A stretch of DNA of 64,000 bases, taken from G963665005 sp963665005 (GTDB lineage: Bacteria > Bacillota > Clostridia > Christensenellales > SZUA-584). A program made the position numbers and the translations under genes. Under the pieces are notes generated by a model. It had not been told where the DNA came from. It ran no database searches and worked only from the letters and a program-made list of their open reading frames with translations. The stretch is from contig CAXXTQ010000001.1 of the NCBI GenBank assembly GCA_963665005.2, positions 434,001 through 498,000 on the forward strand, written 5' to 3'. The first letter of the stretch is position 1. Every line of letters begins with the position of its first letter. Shown here in pieces: positions 8,224-17,047 of this stretch.

Positions 8224-9132
8224 ATGAAAAGAAAAAGAGCAATAAAGCGTTTTGAAAACAACAAGAATGTCGGCTCATATACAGATATCATATTTAAAAT
8301 TACTCACGACACTGATATGGGGCCCGAAAGCATAGAGTTTGAAACAAAAATCCATTACATGGATAAGGGCGAAGGCGAACCGCTTCTTTTAATTCACGGT
8401 ATAGGTCAGTCTTTGTATACCTGGCGGCGCAGTATAGATTTTTTTGCAGAGAAAGGCTATAGGGTTTTGGCTCTTGATCTGGCCGGTTTCGGATACAGCG
8501 GGCATCCGCATATTTATTATACAGTAGAAGAAAACGCACTTATAATAAAAGCTTTTATGGATTCGTTAAAGATAAAAAAAGCACACATCGCTGCATTTTC
8601 TACGAGTTGCCTCAGTAGTATTTGCTTAGCGCATGCATACCCTGAAAGAGTTGGCAAGATGATACTCGTGTCTCCGGGCGGGCCTAACGAGAATTATCTT
8701 TTTTCACTTAAATTTTTAACAACACGCATAGGGCATGCTCTTTCGAGGTTTATTATTACCGAAGCGGCGGCGCGCAACATATTACATGATCTCTTTTTCG
8801 ATGCTACTATTATATCTTCTGATGACGTTAAACAATATTATGCCCCGTTTAATAACAATGACACAAGAGAAACGCTTGCGATGTATATGATGCACTTTGA
8901 CGATACTTACACACGTTCCTTGCTAAAAGGCGTAAAACACGAAACGCTTATTTTCTCGGGCGCCGATGATAAAATACATAACGAAAAGATAATGAAACCT
9001 TATATAAAAACTATTCCTCGAGCAAAACATATAAGATTCCGCAACTGTGCGCATTTTGTGCATGAAGAAAAACCGCATAAATACAATGAAGAAGCTTTGG
9101 CATTTTTAAAACAATCTGAGCGTGATTATTAG
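8224..9132 (+). CDS. Alpha/beta-hydrolase fold protein with unusual nucleophile elbow
   Basis: A 302-residue cytosolic hydrolase. LLIHGIGQSLYTW is the oxyanion-hole HGxG strand-loop (about residues 57-69). At the usual GxSxG site the sequence is AFSTS, so the serine is kept but both glycines are replaced. The acid SGADDK and the histidine in NCAHFVHEEKP complete a plausible Ser-Asp-His triad. GGGGG lies before the ATG. The substrate is unknown. It follows cca after a 105-bp gap containing an inverted repeat (GGTGCTT...AAGCACC) and probably has its own promoter. Confidence 0.85.
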   Translation: MKRKRAIKRFENNKNVGSYTDIIFKITHDTDMGPESIEFETKIHYMDKGEGEPLLLIHGIGQSLYTWRRSIDFFAEKGYRVLALDLAGFGYSGHPHIYYTVEENALIIKAFMDSLKIKKAHIAAFSTSCLSSICLAHAYPERVGKMILVSPGGPNENYLFSLKFLTTRIGHALSRFIITEAAARNILHDLFFDATIISSDDVKQYYAPFNNNDTRETLAMYMMHFDDTYTRSLLKGVKHETLIFSGADDKIHNEKIMKPYIKTIPRAKHIRFRNCAHFVHEEKPHKYNEEALAFLKQSERDY

Positions 9133-9161
9133 CATATATAAACGCAAGCTCCGTCCGATGG

Positions 9162-9189
9162 TTGAAAAAAATGAAAATCTTGTTATAAT
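9162..9189 (+). promoter_or_regulatory. Predicted promoter of the anchored propeller-like gene
   Basis: TTGAAA, 16-nt spacer, TATAAT; the predicted start is about 40 bp upstream of the GTG at 9236. Confidence 0.65.
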
Positions 9190-9235
9190 ATATCGTGGGC
9201 ATATATTTTAACCGTCATTCATGGAGGAAAAATTA

Positions 9236-10486
9236 GTGTTTGATAATTTAAGGGCAAGGTCGAGAAAACATCGCAGAAGAAAAAGCATGAGCAAAAGAAG
9301 TACAAGAGGAAGAAGAAGCGGTTTTCGCCTGCGTTCTTTGCGCCTTAGCCCTGCAGTTAAAATTGCCGGTTTGGCTGTAGCGGCAGCCGGTCTCGTTTTA
9401 TTGATAATATTTGTGATTGTACCTTTGTTTGGCGGGCAGGATGCACAGCCTGAACAGGAAGAAGCAGCAGTCACAGCAACCGTCAAACCTTCTCCTACGC
9501 CCATTGCCAAGGCGGACATGTCCGAATCGGTGCAGGAACTTGTAATCGATTATAAATCTATAAACGATCCTTATATTTACGGAAATGAAGTTGTATTTTC
9601 TACAGGAAACGCGTTGCAGTCGTCTCCGGAACTCAACACGATAGCTGTTTATTATATGGATACCGAGCAGACCACTGAAGTTTCCGGTATCGTTAAGAAA
9701 TATATCAGCCTATTTGAGCCAAAGATCAATGAAAACTATATAGTGTATTTAGATTGCAAAAATGAATACGGCGGCGCTGTGTGCGGCTATGATAAAAACA
9801 CAGAAGAAATGTTTGTGATGAGAGAATACCTTTACGGAAAACCAAAGGTTTTTTTGGTCGGAGACTATGCGCTTTGGATGCAGCAAACGGGCAACGCAAC
9901 CGACAAACTTTATTTATACCACCTGCCGACAAAAGAGAGCGTGGTTATAGAAGTGTTCGTAAAAACTCCGTTTTCTGTAAGCGCGCCGTTTATGTCTGAT
10001 GATTCTATCATCTTTGTACAGCCTTACGGAGAAACGCAGCTTCTCGAGAATTCTTATGATACTATGGAAGCAGAGCTTCGTATAATACCGCTTAAAGACA
10101 ACGGCGATAAACAGAGTACATTCTATCTTCCCGATACATACGTTTACGACCCTATGATAGACGGCGACAATATAATTTTTATTAACAGCAACAGAGATGA
10201 AAACAGCCAGCTTATGCTGTGCAAAAAGAATGGCGATACATATACTGCGCCCGAGGTTATAGCCGAAGGTATATTAAACTATAAAATCGGCGACGGGTTT
10301 GTGGCTTATACAAAAGACGAAAGTATCTATATCTATTACTTTGAAGACGGATCAACAGGCAAACTTTCGTCCGAAAATACAAGAGCGCTGCTTTCGAACG
10401 TTAACGGCAAAGACGTGGTTTGGTACGATGTTACCGATGGGCTTGGCGCCGCGGCGAACGTTATAATGCATACCAAAGTGCCATAA
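9236..10486 (+). CDS. Membrane-anchored extracellular protein with repeated beta-strand blocks
   Basis: Unrecognised 416-residue protein. GTG at 9236 is preferred because the in-frame ATG 15 nt earlier is part of the GGAGG ribosome-binding site. The N-terminus is very basic (clusters of RKHRRRK and RGRR), followed by one membrane segment (about residues 45-67) and a Pro/Thr/Glu-rich linker. The outside part repeats strand blocks such as VDYKSINDPYIYGNEVVF and YDPMIDGDNIIFINS, resembling TolB/DUF5050-type beta-propeller blades. It may be a cell-surface or wall-associated sensor. The family is not assigned with confidence. An intrinsic terminator follows, so the gene is probably monocistronic. 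Confidence 0.8.
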   Translation: MFDNLRARSRKHRRRKSMSKRSTRGRRSGFRLRSLRLSPAVKIAGLAVAAAGLVLLIIFVIVPLFGGQDAQPEQEEAAVTATVKPSPTPIAKADMSESVQELVIDYKSINDPYIYGNEVVFSTGNALQSSPELNTIAVYYMDTEQTTEVSGIVKKYISLFEPKINENYIVYLDCKNEYGGAVCGYDKNTEEMFVMREYLYGKPKVFLVGDYALWMQQTGNATDKLYLYHLPTKESVVIEVFVKTPFSVSAPFMSDDSIIFVQPYGETQLLENSYDTMEAELRIIPLKDNGDKQSTFYLPDTYVYDPMIDGDNIIFINSNRDENSQLMLCKKNGDTYTAPEVIAEGILNYKIGDGFVAYTKDESIYIYYFEDGSTGKLSSENTRALLSNVNGKDVVWYDVTDGLGAAANVIMHTKVP

Positions 10487-10511
10487 AAAAAGAGAGTTGT
10501 AAATAGCAAAA

Positions 10512-10536
10512 AAAGGCAGGCATTATACCTGTCTTT
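10512..10536. terminator. Bidirectional terminator between convergent genes
   Basis: Stem AAAGGCAGG/CCTGTCTTT with one G-U pair and a 7-nt loop, flanked by A and T runs. It sits between the + strand anchored protein and the - strand zinc-ribbon gene and can serve both. Confidence 0.7.
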
Positions 10537-10552
10537 TAATTTACCAAAAATT

Positions 10553-10864
10553 TCAGCTGTTAATTTTTGCTTTGCACAAGGGACAAACATTTATATCGCG
10601 GGGTATATCCGAGCCGCATATATAACAGGTTTTTTCTAAACCTTTATTATTTTCATTAAAGACAAGCTGCGAAAGCTCTATGTTGTTACCGGATGAAAGC
10701 TTGTCTTTTAAAAAATAGATTGTTAACAGCGCAGGCAAAAATACGATTGCGCCAAAAACAAAAAAGACCCAAAAAGAATAACCTTTCTTTTTAGCAATAT
10801 TAGCCGGAATAAACGCTAAAGCTATTTTAAGCCCTATTGCAATAATATAAAGATAGCCGCGCAT
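10553..10864 (-). CDS. Small membrane protein with C-terminal zinc ribbon
   Basis: Hypothetical 103-residue protein. Two hydrophobic helices (about residues 5-22 and 30-49) are followed by a cytoplasmic tail that ends in CYICGSDIPRDINVCPLC, a Cx2C-x10-Cx2C zinc ribbon. The stop is 17 bp after the shared terminator and the start lies only 22 bp downstream of the purL stop, so it could be read through from purL. Membrane plus zinc-ribbon architecture is common among small clostridial proteins of unknown role. Confidence 0.75.
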   Translation of the reverse strand: MRGYLYIIAIGLKIALAFIPANIAKKKGYSFWVFFVFGAIVFLPALLTIYFLKDKLSSGNNIELSQLVFNENNKGLEKTCYICGSDIPRDINVCPLCKAKINS

Positions 10865-10886
10865 TTAATAACAAATCCTTCTAAAA

Positions 10887-13800
10887 TTATTCAAAGTATT
10901 TTACTCCGCTTTTGAATATCTTTTGGTCTTTTTGTCCGGGGATATTTCCCATTGTGTTTTTAGTATACCTCTCTGAATGCGCCATTTTTCCAAAAACCCT
11001 GCCGTCGGGCGAAAGCAGGCCCTCCGCCGCGAAAAGCGATCCGTTCGGATTGCCCTTACCCATCGTCGGCTTGCCCGATTCGTCAACATACTGCGTAGCT
11101 ATCTGTCCGTTATCAAACAAAGCCTGCGCTTCTTTTTGCGTTGCCGCAAAACGGCCTTCGCCGTGAGATACCGCTACTGTATGCAGCTCACCCGGGCGGC
11201 ACATCGACAGCCACGGAGAAGCGTTTGACGTGATTCTTGTAGTTACCGTTCTTGATACATGGCGGCCTATATTGTTAAACGTAAGCGTCGGGCTGTCTTG
11301 TTTCATATCGATTATCTGCCCGTACGGCACCAGCCCGAGTTTGATAAGAGCCTGAAAACCGTTGCATATTCCGAGTATAAGCCCGTCCCTGCTGAGCAAA
11401 GACTGTACCGCTTTTTTAACTTTCGGGCCGCGGAATACGGTTGCTATAAACTTGCCCGAGCCGTCCGGCTCGTCACCGCCCGAGAATCCCCCGGGAAGCA
11501 TGAGTATCTGGCTGTTGTCTATCAATGATGCAAGGTGCTGCGTGCTGTCTTTAATATCGCTGCCCGATATATTTCGTATTACAAAAGTCTGTGCATATGC
11601 TCCTGCCCGCTCGAAAGCCTGCGCAGAGTCGTATTCGCAGTTTGTTCCCGGAAAAAGAGGAATAATAACGCGCGGTTTAGCTTTTGCGCCCGAATACACA
11701 TGAATATTTTTGCAGTCAAAAAGCTTATTGGGCACTTCGCCGTCCGCTTTTGCGTGAACGGGATAAACGCCGTCAAGCGTGCCCTCAAACTCTGCCTGCA
11801 AATCTGTAAGCGATACTTTTTGTTCTTCGAGAGCTATGCAGTATCCGCCCGTCTGCCCGATTTTCTCGAAATCCAGTCCGTTTCCTTCTAAAACCAAGTC
11901 TCCGTACGCTTTATTTGTTATGTCGTCAAGGCTGCAATTTTCCAGCGACGCGCCTATTGCGTTTCCGAGAGACATTTTCGCGACCGCCGCCAACACACCG
12001 CCCCGCTCAACAGCATACGCCGAGAGTATTTTTTTGCTTTTTATGCCGTCATATACCTTTGCATACAATTTCTTTACACTTTCAAAGCAGGGCATACCGT
12101 CTTTATCGCGTTCTATGCGCACGCGGTATATGCCGCTGCCCTGCTTTTTAAACTCGGGAGAGATAATATTGTCCGCGTCCTGTGTACATAGAGCGAAAGA
12201 TACGAGAGTCGGCGGCACATGTATATTTTCGAAAGTGCCCGACATCGAATCTTTTCCGCCGATGGCCGGCGTACCCATGTTTTTCTGCGCCCACCATGCG
12301 CCGAGCAGCGCACTAAGTGGTTTGCCCCAGCTTTTTTCACTGTTCATTCTTTCAAAATACTCCTGAAGCGAAAGCCACGCTTTGGTGCTGTCTCCTCCCG
12401 CTGCCGTAAGCTTTGCCAAAGATAATATCACCGAATATACAGAACCCAAAAACGGATTTTTCTCCATCATAAACGGGTCGAAACCGTACGAAAAAAGGCT
12501 TGCCGTGCTGCATTCTCCGTGCGCAGCGACTTTAGCCGCCATTGCCTGTACGGGAGTAAGCTGGTTTTTGCCGCCGAGCGGCATGTTGACGCTTGCCGCG
12601 CCTATTGTTGAATCGAACATCTCTATAAGCCCTTTTTTAGAGCATATATTAAGGTCTTTCATCATTGCAAGCAGACGTTCTTTTAGATTTCCCGAAAAAG
12701 GTTCGTCAAAAATCTCTTTTTCCATGTTTTCTACGCTGGCGTTTGCCGTTACCGTCGCACCGTTGGTGTTTAAAAAAGACCTTTTTATGCTGACGATTGG
12801 CTTTCCGCGCCAAAAAAGCTCCATTTTGCCTTCATCGGTGACCTCGCCCACTTTAGTTATATGCAGATTTTCCTGTGCCGCTATCTCGAGAGCTTTTTCC
12901 AAATCCTTTTTATCTATAACAATCGCCATGCGCTCCTGGCTTTCGGATATGGCAAGCTCTGTGCCCGAAAGCCCTTCGTATTTTTTGCGTACAGAATCAA
13001 GGTTTACGCGAACTCCGTCCGAAAGCTCGCCTATAGCCACGCATACGCCACCCGCGCCAAAATCGTTGCACCGCTTTATAAGCGTGGAAAATTCGGGGTT
13101 TCTAAACAATCTCTGCAGTTTGCGCTCTGTAAGAGGATTACCTTTTTGCACCTCTGCCCCGCAGCTGTCTATAGACCCAATATCATGCGCTTTAGATGAC
13201 CCCGTCGCGCCTCCGCAGCCGTCTCTGCCCGTCGCGCCGCCGAGCAGAAGTATCAAATCACCCGCCTCGGGTGTTTCTCTTACTACATTTTCCGCGGGCG
13301 CAGAGCCGACAACAGCGCCTATCTCCATGCGCTTTGCCTTATATCCGTCGTGATAAATTTCATCGACAAGCCCTGTGGCCAGCCCTATCTGGTTTCCGTA
13401 AGATGAATAACCTTCCGCCGCTTCTTTGGATATCTTTCTCTGCGGAAGTTTACCCGGCATGGTGTCGGAAATTTTCTGCCTCGGATCTCCGCTTCCCGTT
13501 ACGCGCATAGCATTATATACATACGAACGACCCGAAAGAGGGTCTCTTATAGCGCCGCCGAGGCACGTCGCCGCGCCGCCGAAAGGCTCTATCTCTGTCG
13601 GGTGGTTATGCGTTTCGTTCTTAAACATTATAAGATAATCTTTTTGTTTTCCGTCGACAGTCACTTTTTGTTTTATAGAACAGGCGTTTATCTCTTCAGA
13701 TTCGTCGAAATCGGCCATCAGCCCTAGTTTCTTAGCTTCTTTTGTATAAATTGTAGCAATATCCATAAGACAGATGTCTTTTTGCTTCTGCCCGTATACA

Positions 13801-14579
13801 AACTGTCTTGATTTTAAATATTGCTGATATATCTTTTGTACATTTTTTGCGCTCTCGTCGAACTCAACATTATCTAAGCGCGTTAAAAAGGTTGTGTGGC
13901 GGCAGTGATCCGACCAGTATGTATCAATAACGCGTATTTCCGCAATAGTCGGGTCGCGTTTTTCGTCGATTTTATAATAATTCTGAACGAATTTTATATC
14001 GGGAGCACTCATAGCAAGCCCGTATTCGGATAAAAACTCGTCTAAACCATCGGTATCAAGCTTGCAAAAGCCTTCTAGAACCTCTACATCGGGAGGGCTC
14101 GGCAGGTTTTCCGACAGCGTTTCGGGCAAGGCTTCCCCCGCCTGCCTCGAATCGACAGGGTTTATTACGTATTTTTTTATATCTTGCAAATCCTGCTCGT
14201 CTATGCCGCGAACAATGTAAACAGTCGCGCACTTTACGGCAGGGCGGACGTTTTTAGTTAAAAGCTCGGTACACTGCGCCGCGCTGTCTGCGCGCTGGTC
14301 GTATTGTCCGGGTAAATATTCTACCGCAAACGAAAGCTCATCTTTCTGCATATCATATTTATCATAATACACGATATCGACAGCAGGCTCGGAAAATACA
14401 GAGGTAACCGCCGCGTCGAAATTCTCTTCGCTTAGCCCTTCGATATCATACCTGTTTAATATCCTTAATCTCTTTAGCTTGTTTATTCCTAAAATATCAC
14501 GAAAATCAGCCAGCATTTTTTTAGATTTGATATCAAAACCGTCTTTTTTTTCTACGTAAATTCGCTTAACCTGCGGCAT
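10887..14579 (-). CDS. purL: Phosphoribosylformylglycinamidine synthase, single-chain
   Basis: Purine-pathway enzyme converting FGAR plus glutamine and ATP to FGAM. The start at 14579 (MPQVKRIYVEKK) has AAAAGGAG upstream; 43 extra in-frame codons before it lack a site. 1,230 residues match the long single-chain form. Order: PurS-like N-terminal domain, linker, two AIRS-type ATP-grasp-like synthetase halves (NETHNHPTEIEPFGGAATCLGG; GGKDSMSG), and a C-terminal class I glutamine amidotransferase (FPGTNCEYD, nucleophile in GICNGFQ, catalytic pair near HGEGRF). No other pur gene is adjacent. The 247 bp upstream hold no recognised purine riboswitch. Confidence 0.96.
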   Translation of the reverse strand: MPQVKRIYVEKKDGFDIKSKKMLADFRDILGINKLKRLRILNRYDIEGLSEENFDAAVTSVFSEPAVDIVYYDKYDMQKDELSFAVEYLPGQYDQRADSAAQCTELLTKNVRPAVKCATVYIVRGIDEQDLQDIKKYVINPVDSRQAGEALPETLSENLPSPPDVEVLEGFCKLDTDGLDEFLSEYGLAMSAPDIKFVQNYYKIDEKRDPTIAEIRVIDTYWSDHCRHTTFLTRLDNVEFDESAKNVQKIYQQYLKSRQFVYGQKQKDICLMDIATIYTKEAKKLGLMADFDESEEINACSIKQKVTVDGKQKDYLIMFKNETHNHPTEIEPFGGAATCLGGAIRDPLSGRSYVYNAMRVTGSGDPRQKISDTMPGKLPQRKISKEAAEGYSSYGNQIGLATGLVDEIYHDGYKAKRMEIGAVVGSAPAENVVRETPEAGDLILLLGGATGRDGCGGATGSSKAHDIGSIDSCGAEVQKGNPLTERKLQRLFRNPEFSTLIKRCNDFGAGGVCVAIGELSDGVRVNLDSVRKKYEGLSGTELAISESQERMAIVIDKKDLEKALEIAAQENLHITKVGEVTDEGKMELFWRGKPIVSIKRSFLNTNGATVTANASVENMEKEIFDEPFSGNLKERLLAMMKDLNICSKKGLIEMFDSTIGAASVNMPLGGKNQLTPVQAMAAKVAAHGECSTASLFSYGFDPFMMEKNPFLGSVYSVILSLAKLTAAGGDSTKAWLSLQEYFERMNSEKSWGKPLSALLGAWWAQKNMGTPAIGGKDSMSGTFENIHVPPTLVSFALCTQDADNIISPEFKKQGSGIYRVRIERDKDGMPCFESVKKLYAKVYDGIKSKKILSAYAVERGGVLAAVAKMSLGNAIGASLENCSLDDITNKAYGDLVLEGNGLDFEKIGQTGGYCIALEEQKVSLTDLQAEFEGTLDGVYPVHAKADGEVPNKLFDCKNIHVYSGAKAKPRVIIPLFPGTNCEYDSAQAFERAGAYAQTFVIRNISGSDIKDSTQHLASLIDNSQILMLPGGFSGGDEPDGSGKFIATVFRGPKVKKAVQSLLSRDGLILGICNGFQALIKLGLVPYGQIIDMKQDSPTLTFNNIGRHVSRTVTTRITSNASPWLSMCRPGELHTVAVSHGEGRFAATQKEAQALFDNGQIATQYVDESGKPTMGKGNPNGSLFAAEGLLSPDGRVFGKMAHSERYTKNTMGNIPGQKDQKIFKSGVKYFE

Positions 14580-14826
14580 ACAGCAAGTCTCCTTTTTCAG
14601 GCAGCTTTGTGCTTGCCGCCAATTCTTTTTACCAGTATATATTTTTTTTGGGCTTCGCGCAATAAGCATGCGAAGAGTAATGCGCAAAAAGTATGAAAAG
14701 TAAAGCATACATGCGAAAAATGAGCGGTTTATTTTATCAATTTTCTTATTTAGTTCTTTTAATATTATAACTTTTTGTATATAATATATAGTAGGTTTTC
14801 GCTATTTTATGGTGTAAGGAGATAAT

Positions 14827-15075
14827 ATGGTACTACATATTGGCAAAGACGCTATGGTTCCCCTAAAAGATGTAATAATGATATTAGACCATAAGCAGGC
14901 CAAGACAAACGACGCCACAAACAACTTTTTAAGTAAGCTCGGAGACAGCGCGCATAATATATACATAGAAGAATTTAATATTAAATCTATCGTTATCACA
15001 AAATTCTTAGATAAATATTTTATTTATTATTCGCCCATATCCCCCGCAACGTTATATAAACGTTCAAGAATATAG
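14827..15075 (+). CDS. remB: RemB-like DUF370 extracellular-matrix regulator
   Basis: An 82-residue protein starting MVLHIGKDAMVPLKDVIMILD, the pattern of the DUF370 family that includes Bacillus RemB (YaaB). The family contains DNA-binding activators of biofilm matrix genes; the role of RemB itself is less clear. It lies 34 bp upstream of gyrB, the same neighbour as in Bacillus (recF-yaaB-gyrB), which strengthens the call even though recF is missing here. AAGGAG precedes the ATG. The protein may act inside the nucleoid. Confidence 0.85.
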   Translation: MVLHIGKDAMVPLKDVIMILDHKQAKTNDATNNFLSKLGDSAHNIYIEEFNIKSIVITKFLDKYFIYYSPISPATLYKRSRI

Positions 15076-15109
15076 GTTTTTATTTTTATAGATAAAAAAG
15101 GAGACAACA

Positions 15110-17026
15110 ATGACAGACGACGCATTAAAAAAAGAGTACGGCGCTTCTGAGATTCAGGTGCTCGAAGGCTTAGAGCCTGTCCGGAAAAGGCCGGGCATGT
15201 ACATAGGATCGACAGAAGTAAGAGGATTGCACCATCTTGTTTATGAGGTGGTAGACAACGCGGTAGACGAAGCTATGGCAGGCTATTGCGATGAAATTCG
15301 TGTAATTATCAAATCGGACGGCAGCGCGCTGATAGAAGACAACGGAAGAGGAATTCCCGTCGGTATGCATCCGAAAATGGGGAAATCTTCGCTTGAAGTC
15401 GCGTTGACTATACTTCACGCGGGCGGAAAATTCGGCGGAGAAGGATACAAAGTTTCGGGCGGGCTTCACGGTGTGGGAGTGTCCGTCGTGAACGCTCTTT
15501 CAGAAAAGCTTGTCGCTACGGTGAAAAGAGAAGGAAAAATTCACGAGATGAGCTTTTGCAGAGGCGAATCAAAAGGAGAGCTCAAAATTCTCGGACAGAC
15601 GGACGAGACGGGTACTATAATACATTTCTGGCCGGACGGGCAGATTTTTGAAACGCTTGATTTTATCTATGATACGCTAAAAGCGCGGCTTCGCGAACTT
15701 GCCTTTTTAAATAAAGGCTTGCGTATAATAATTAAAGACGAACGCGACGGAAGAGAAAAAAGCAACGATTATTGTTTTGAAGGCGGTATTGTTTCTTTCG
15801 TTAAATATCTCAATAAAAATAAAACTACTCTTCACAGTGAGCCTATTTATTTTACTTCGGAAAAAGATACTTCTACGGTAGAAATAGCAATGCAGTACAA
15901 CGCTTCGTACAACGAGAATATATATACTTTTGCGAACAATATACCGACGCACGAGGGCGGTACGCATTTAGTAGGTTTTAAATCGGGGCTTACCCGCGTT
16001 ATGAACGACTATGCACGCCGCTTCGGGCTGCTAAAAGAAAAAGACGTAAATCTTTCGGGAGAAGATATAAGAGAAGGGCTTACAGCCGTTATAAGCGTTA
16101 AGCTTCAGGAACCTCAGTTTGAGGGGCAGACAAAAACAAAGCTCGGGAACAGCGAGATAAGGCCGCTTGTCGACGGCGCGCTCGCGCAGGAACTTAAGGG
16201 CTTTTTAGAAGAAAACCCGGGAGTGGCAAAAGAAATAATAAATAAATGCTTAACGGCAAAGCGCGCGAGAGAAGCGGCAAGAAAAGCAAGAGAACTAACA
16301 CGGCGCAAATCGGCGCTTGAAAGCGCTGCGCTTCCCGGAAAGCTTGCCGACTGCAGCGAGAAAGACGCCGAAAAGTGCGAAATATTCATAGTCGAGGGAG
16401 ACAGCGCGGGCGGCTCTGCAAAACAGGGGCGCGACAGGCGGTTTCAGGCAATACTTCCTCTTCGCGGCAAGATACTAAACGTAGAAAAGACGCGGCAGGA
16501 AAGAGCGCTCGCCAATACCGAGATAAGAGCGATGGCGACCGCTTTCGGAGCTGGCATAGGCGAAGAGTTTGATGTAGAAAAACTAAGGTATAACCGTATT
16601 ATATGTATGACGGACGCCGACGTTGACGGAAGCCATATCCGAATATTGATACTCACGTTCTTTTACCGTTATATGAGAGAATTAATAGAATCGGGGCATG
16701 TGTATATTGCTCAGCCGCCGCTCTATAAGGTTTCAAAAAACAAAAAGGAACAGTATCTTTACAGCGACGAAGCTCTTGAAAAATATATGGCGGAGACGGG
16801 AAAAGACGGTGTTAACATACAAAGATACAAAGGCCTTGGAGAGATGAATGCAGAGCAGCTTTGGGATACGACTATGGATCCCGATAACCGAACGCTTTTG
16901 CAGGTGTCGCTCGAAAACGCCATTGAAGCGGAAGAGATATTCACTATACTCATGGGCGACGCGGTTGAACCGCGGCGTGAGTTTATAGAACAAAACGCGA
17001 AACTCGTCATGAACTTAGACGTTTAA
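15110..17026 (+). CDS. gyrB: DNA gyrase subunit B
   Basis: ATPase subunit of gyrase, which introduces negative supercoils. 638 residues. The GHKL ATP-binding domain includes NAVDEAMAG and the glycine-rich GGLHGVGVSVVNALS; the TOPRIM domain has EGDSAGGSAKQGRDR and DADVDGSHI; the C-terminal QRYKGLGEMN motif contacts GyrA. GGAGA lies before the ATG. It forms an operon with remB upstream and gyrA 21 bp downstream. Confidence 0.98.
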   Translation: MTDDALKKEYGASEIQVLEGLEPVRKRPGMYIGSTEVRGLHHLVYEVVDNAVDEAMAGYCDEIRVIIKSDGSALIEDNGRGIPVGMHPKMGKSSLEVALTILHAGGKFGGEGYKVSGGLHGVGVSVVNALSEKLVATVKREGKIHEMSFCRGESKGELKILGQTDETGTIIHFWPDGQIFETLDFIYDTLKARLRELAFLNKGLRIIIKDERDGREKSNDYCFEGGIVSFVKYLNKNKTTLHSEPIYFTSEKDTSTVEIAMQYNASYNENIYTFANNIPTHEGGTHLVGFKSGLTRVMNDYARRFGLLKEKDVNLSGEDIREGLTAVISVKLQEPQFEGQTKTKLGNSEIRPLVDGALAQELKGFLEENPGVAKEIINKCLTAKRAREAARKARELTRRKSALESAALPGKLADCSEKDAEKCEIFIVEGDSAGGSAKQGRDRRFQAILPLRGKILNVEKTRQERALANTEIRAMATAFGAGIGEEFDVEKLRYNRIICMTDADVDGSHIRILILTFFYRYMRELIESGHVYIAQPPLYKVSKNKKEQYLYSDEALEKYMAETGKDGVNIQRYKGLGEMNAEQLWDTTMDPDNRTLLQVSLENAIEAEEIFTILMGDAVEPRREFIEQNAKLVMNLDV

Positions 17027-17047
17027 ATACTTTAGAGGTGAAATGCT

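Noticed and set aside
12382..13353. Plus-strand open frame opposite purL
   Set aside because: Shadow of a strongly conserved gene; Ser/Pro-rich low-complexity translation with no motif.
14580..14826. Possible purine riboswitch upstream of purL
   Set aside because: The conserved loops and three-way junction of the purine aptamer were not found; only a weak GGC/GCC stem is present.
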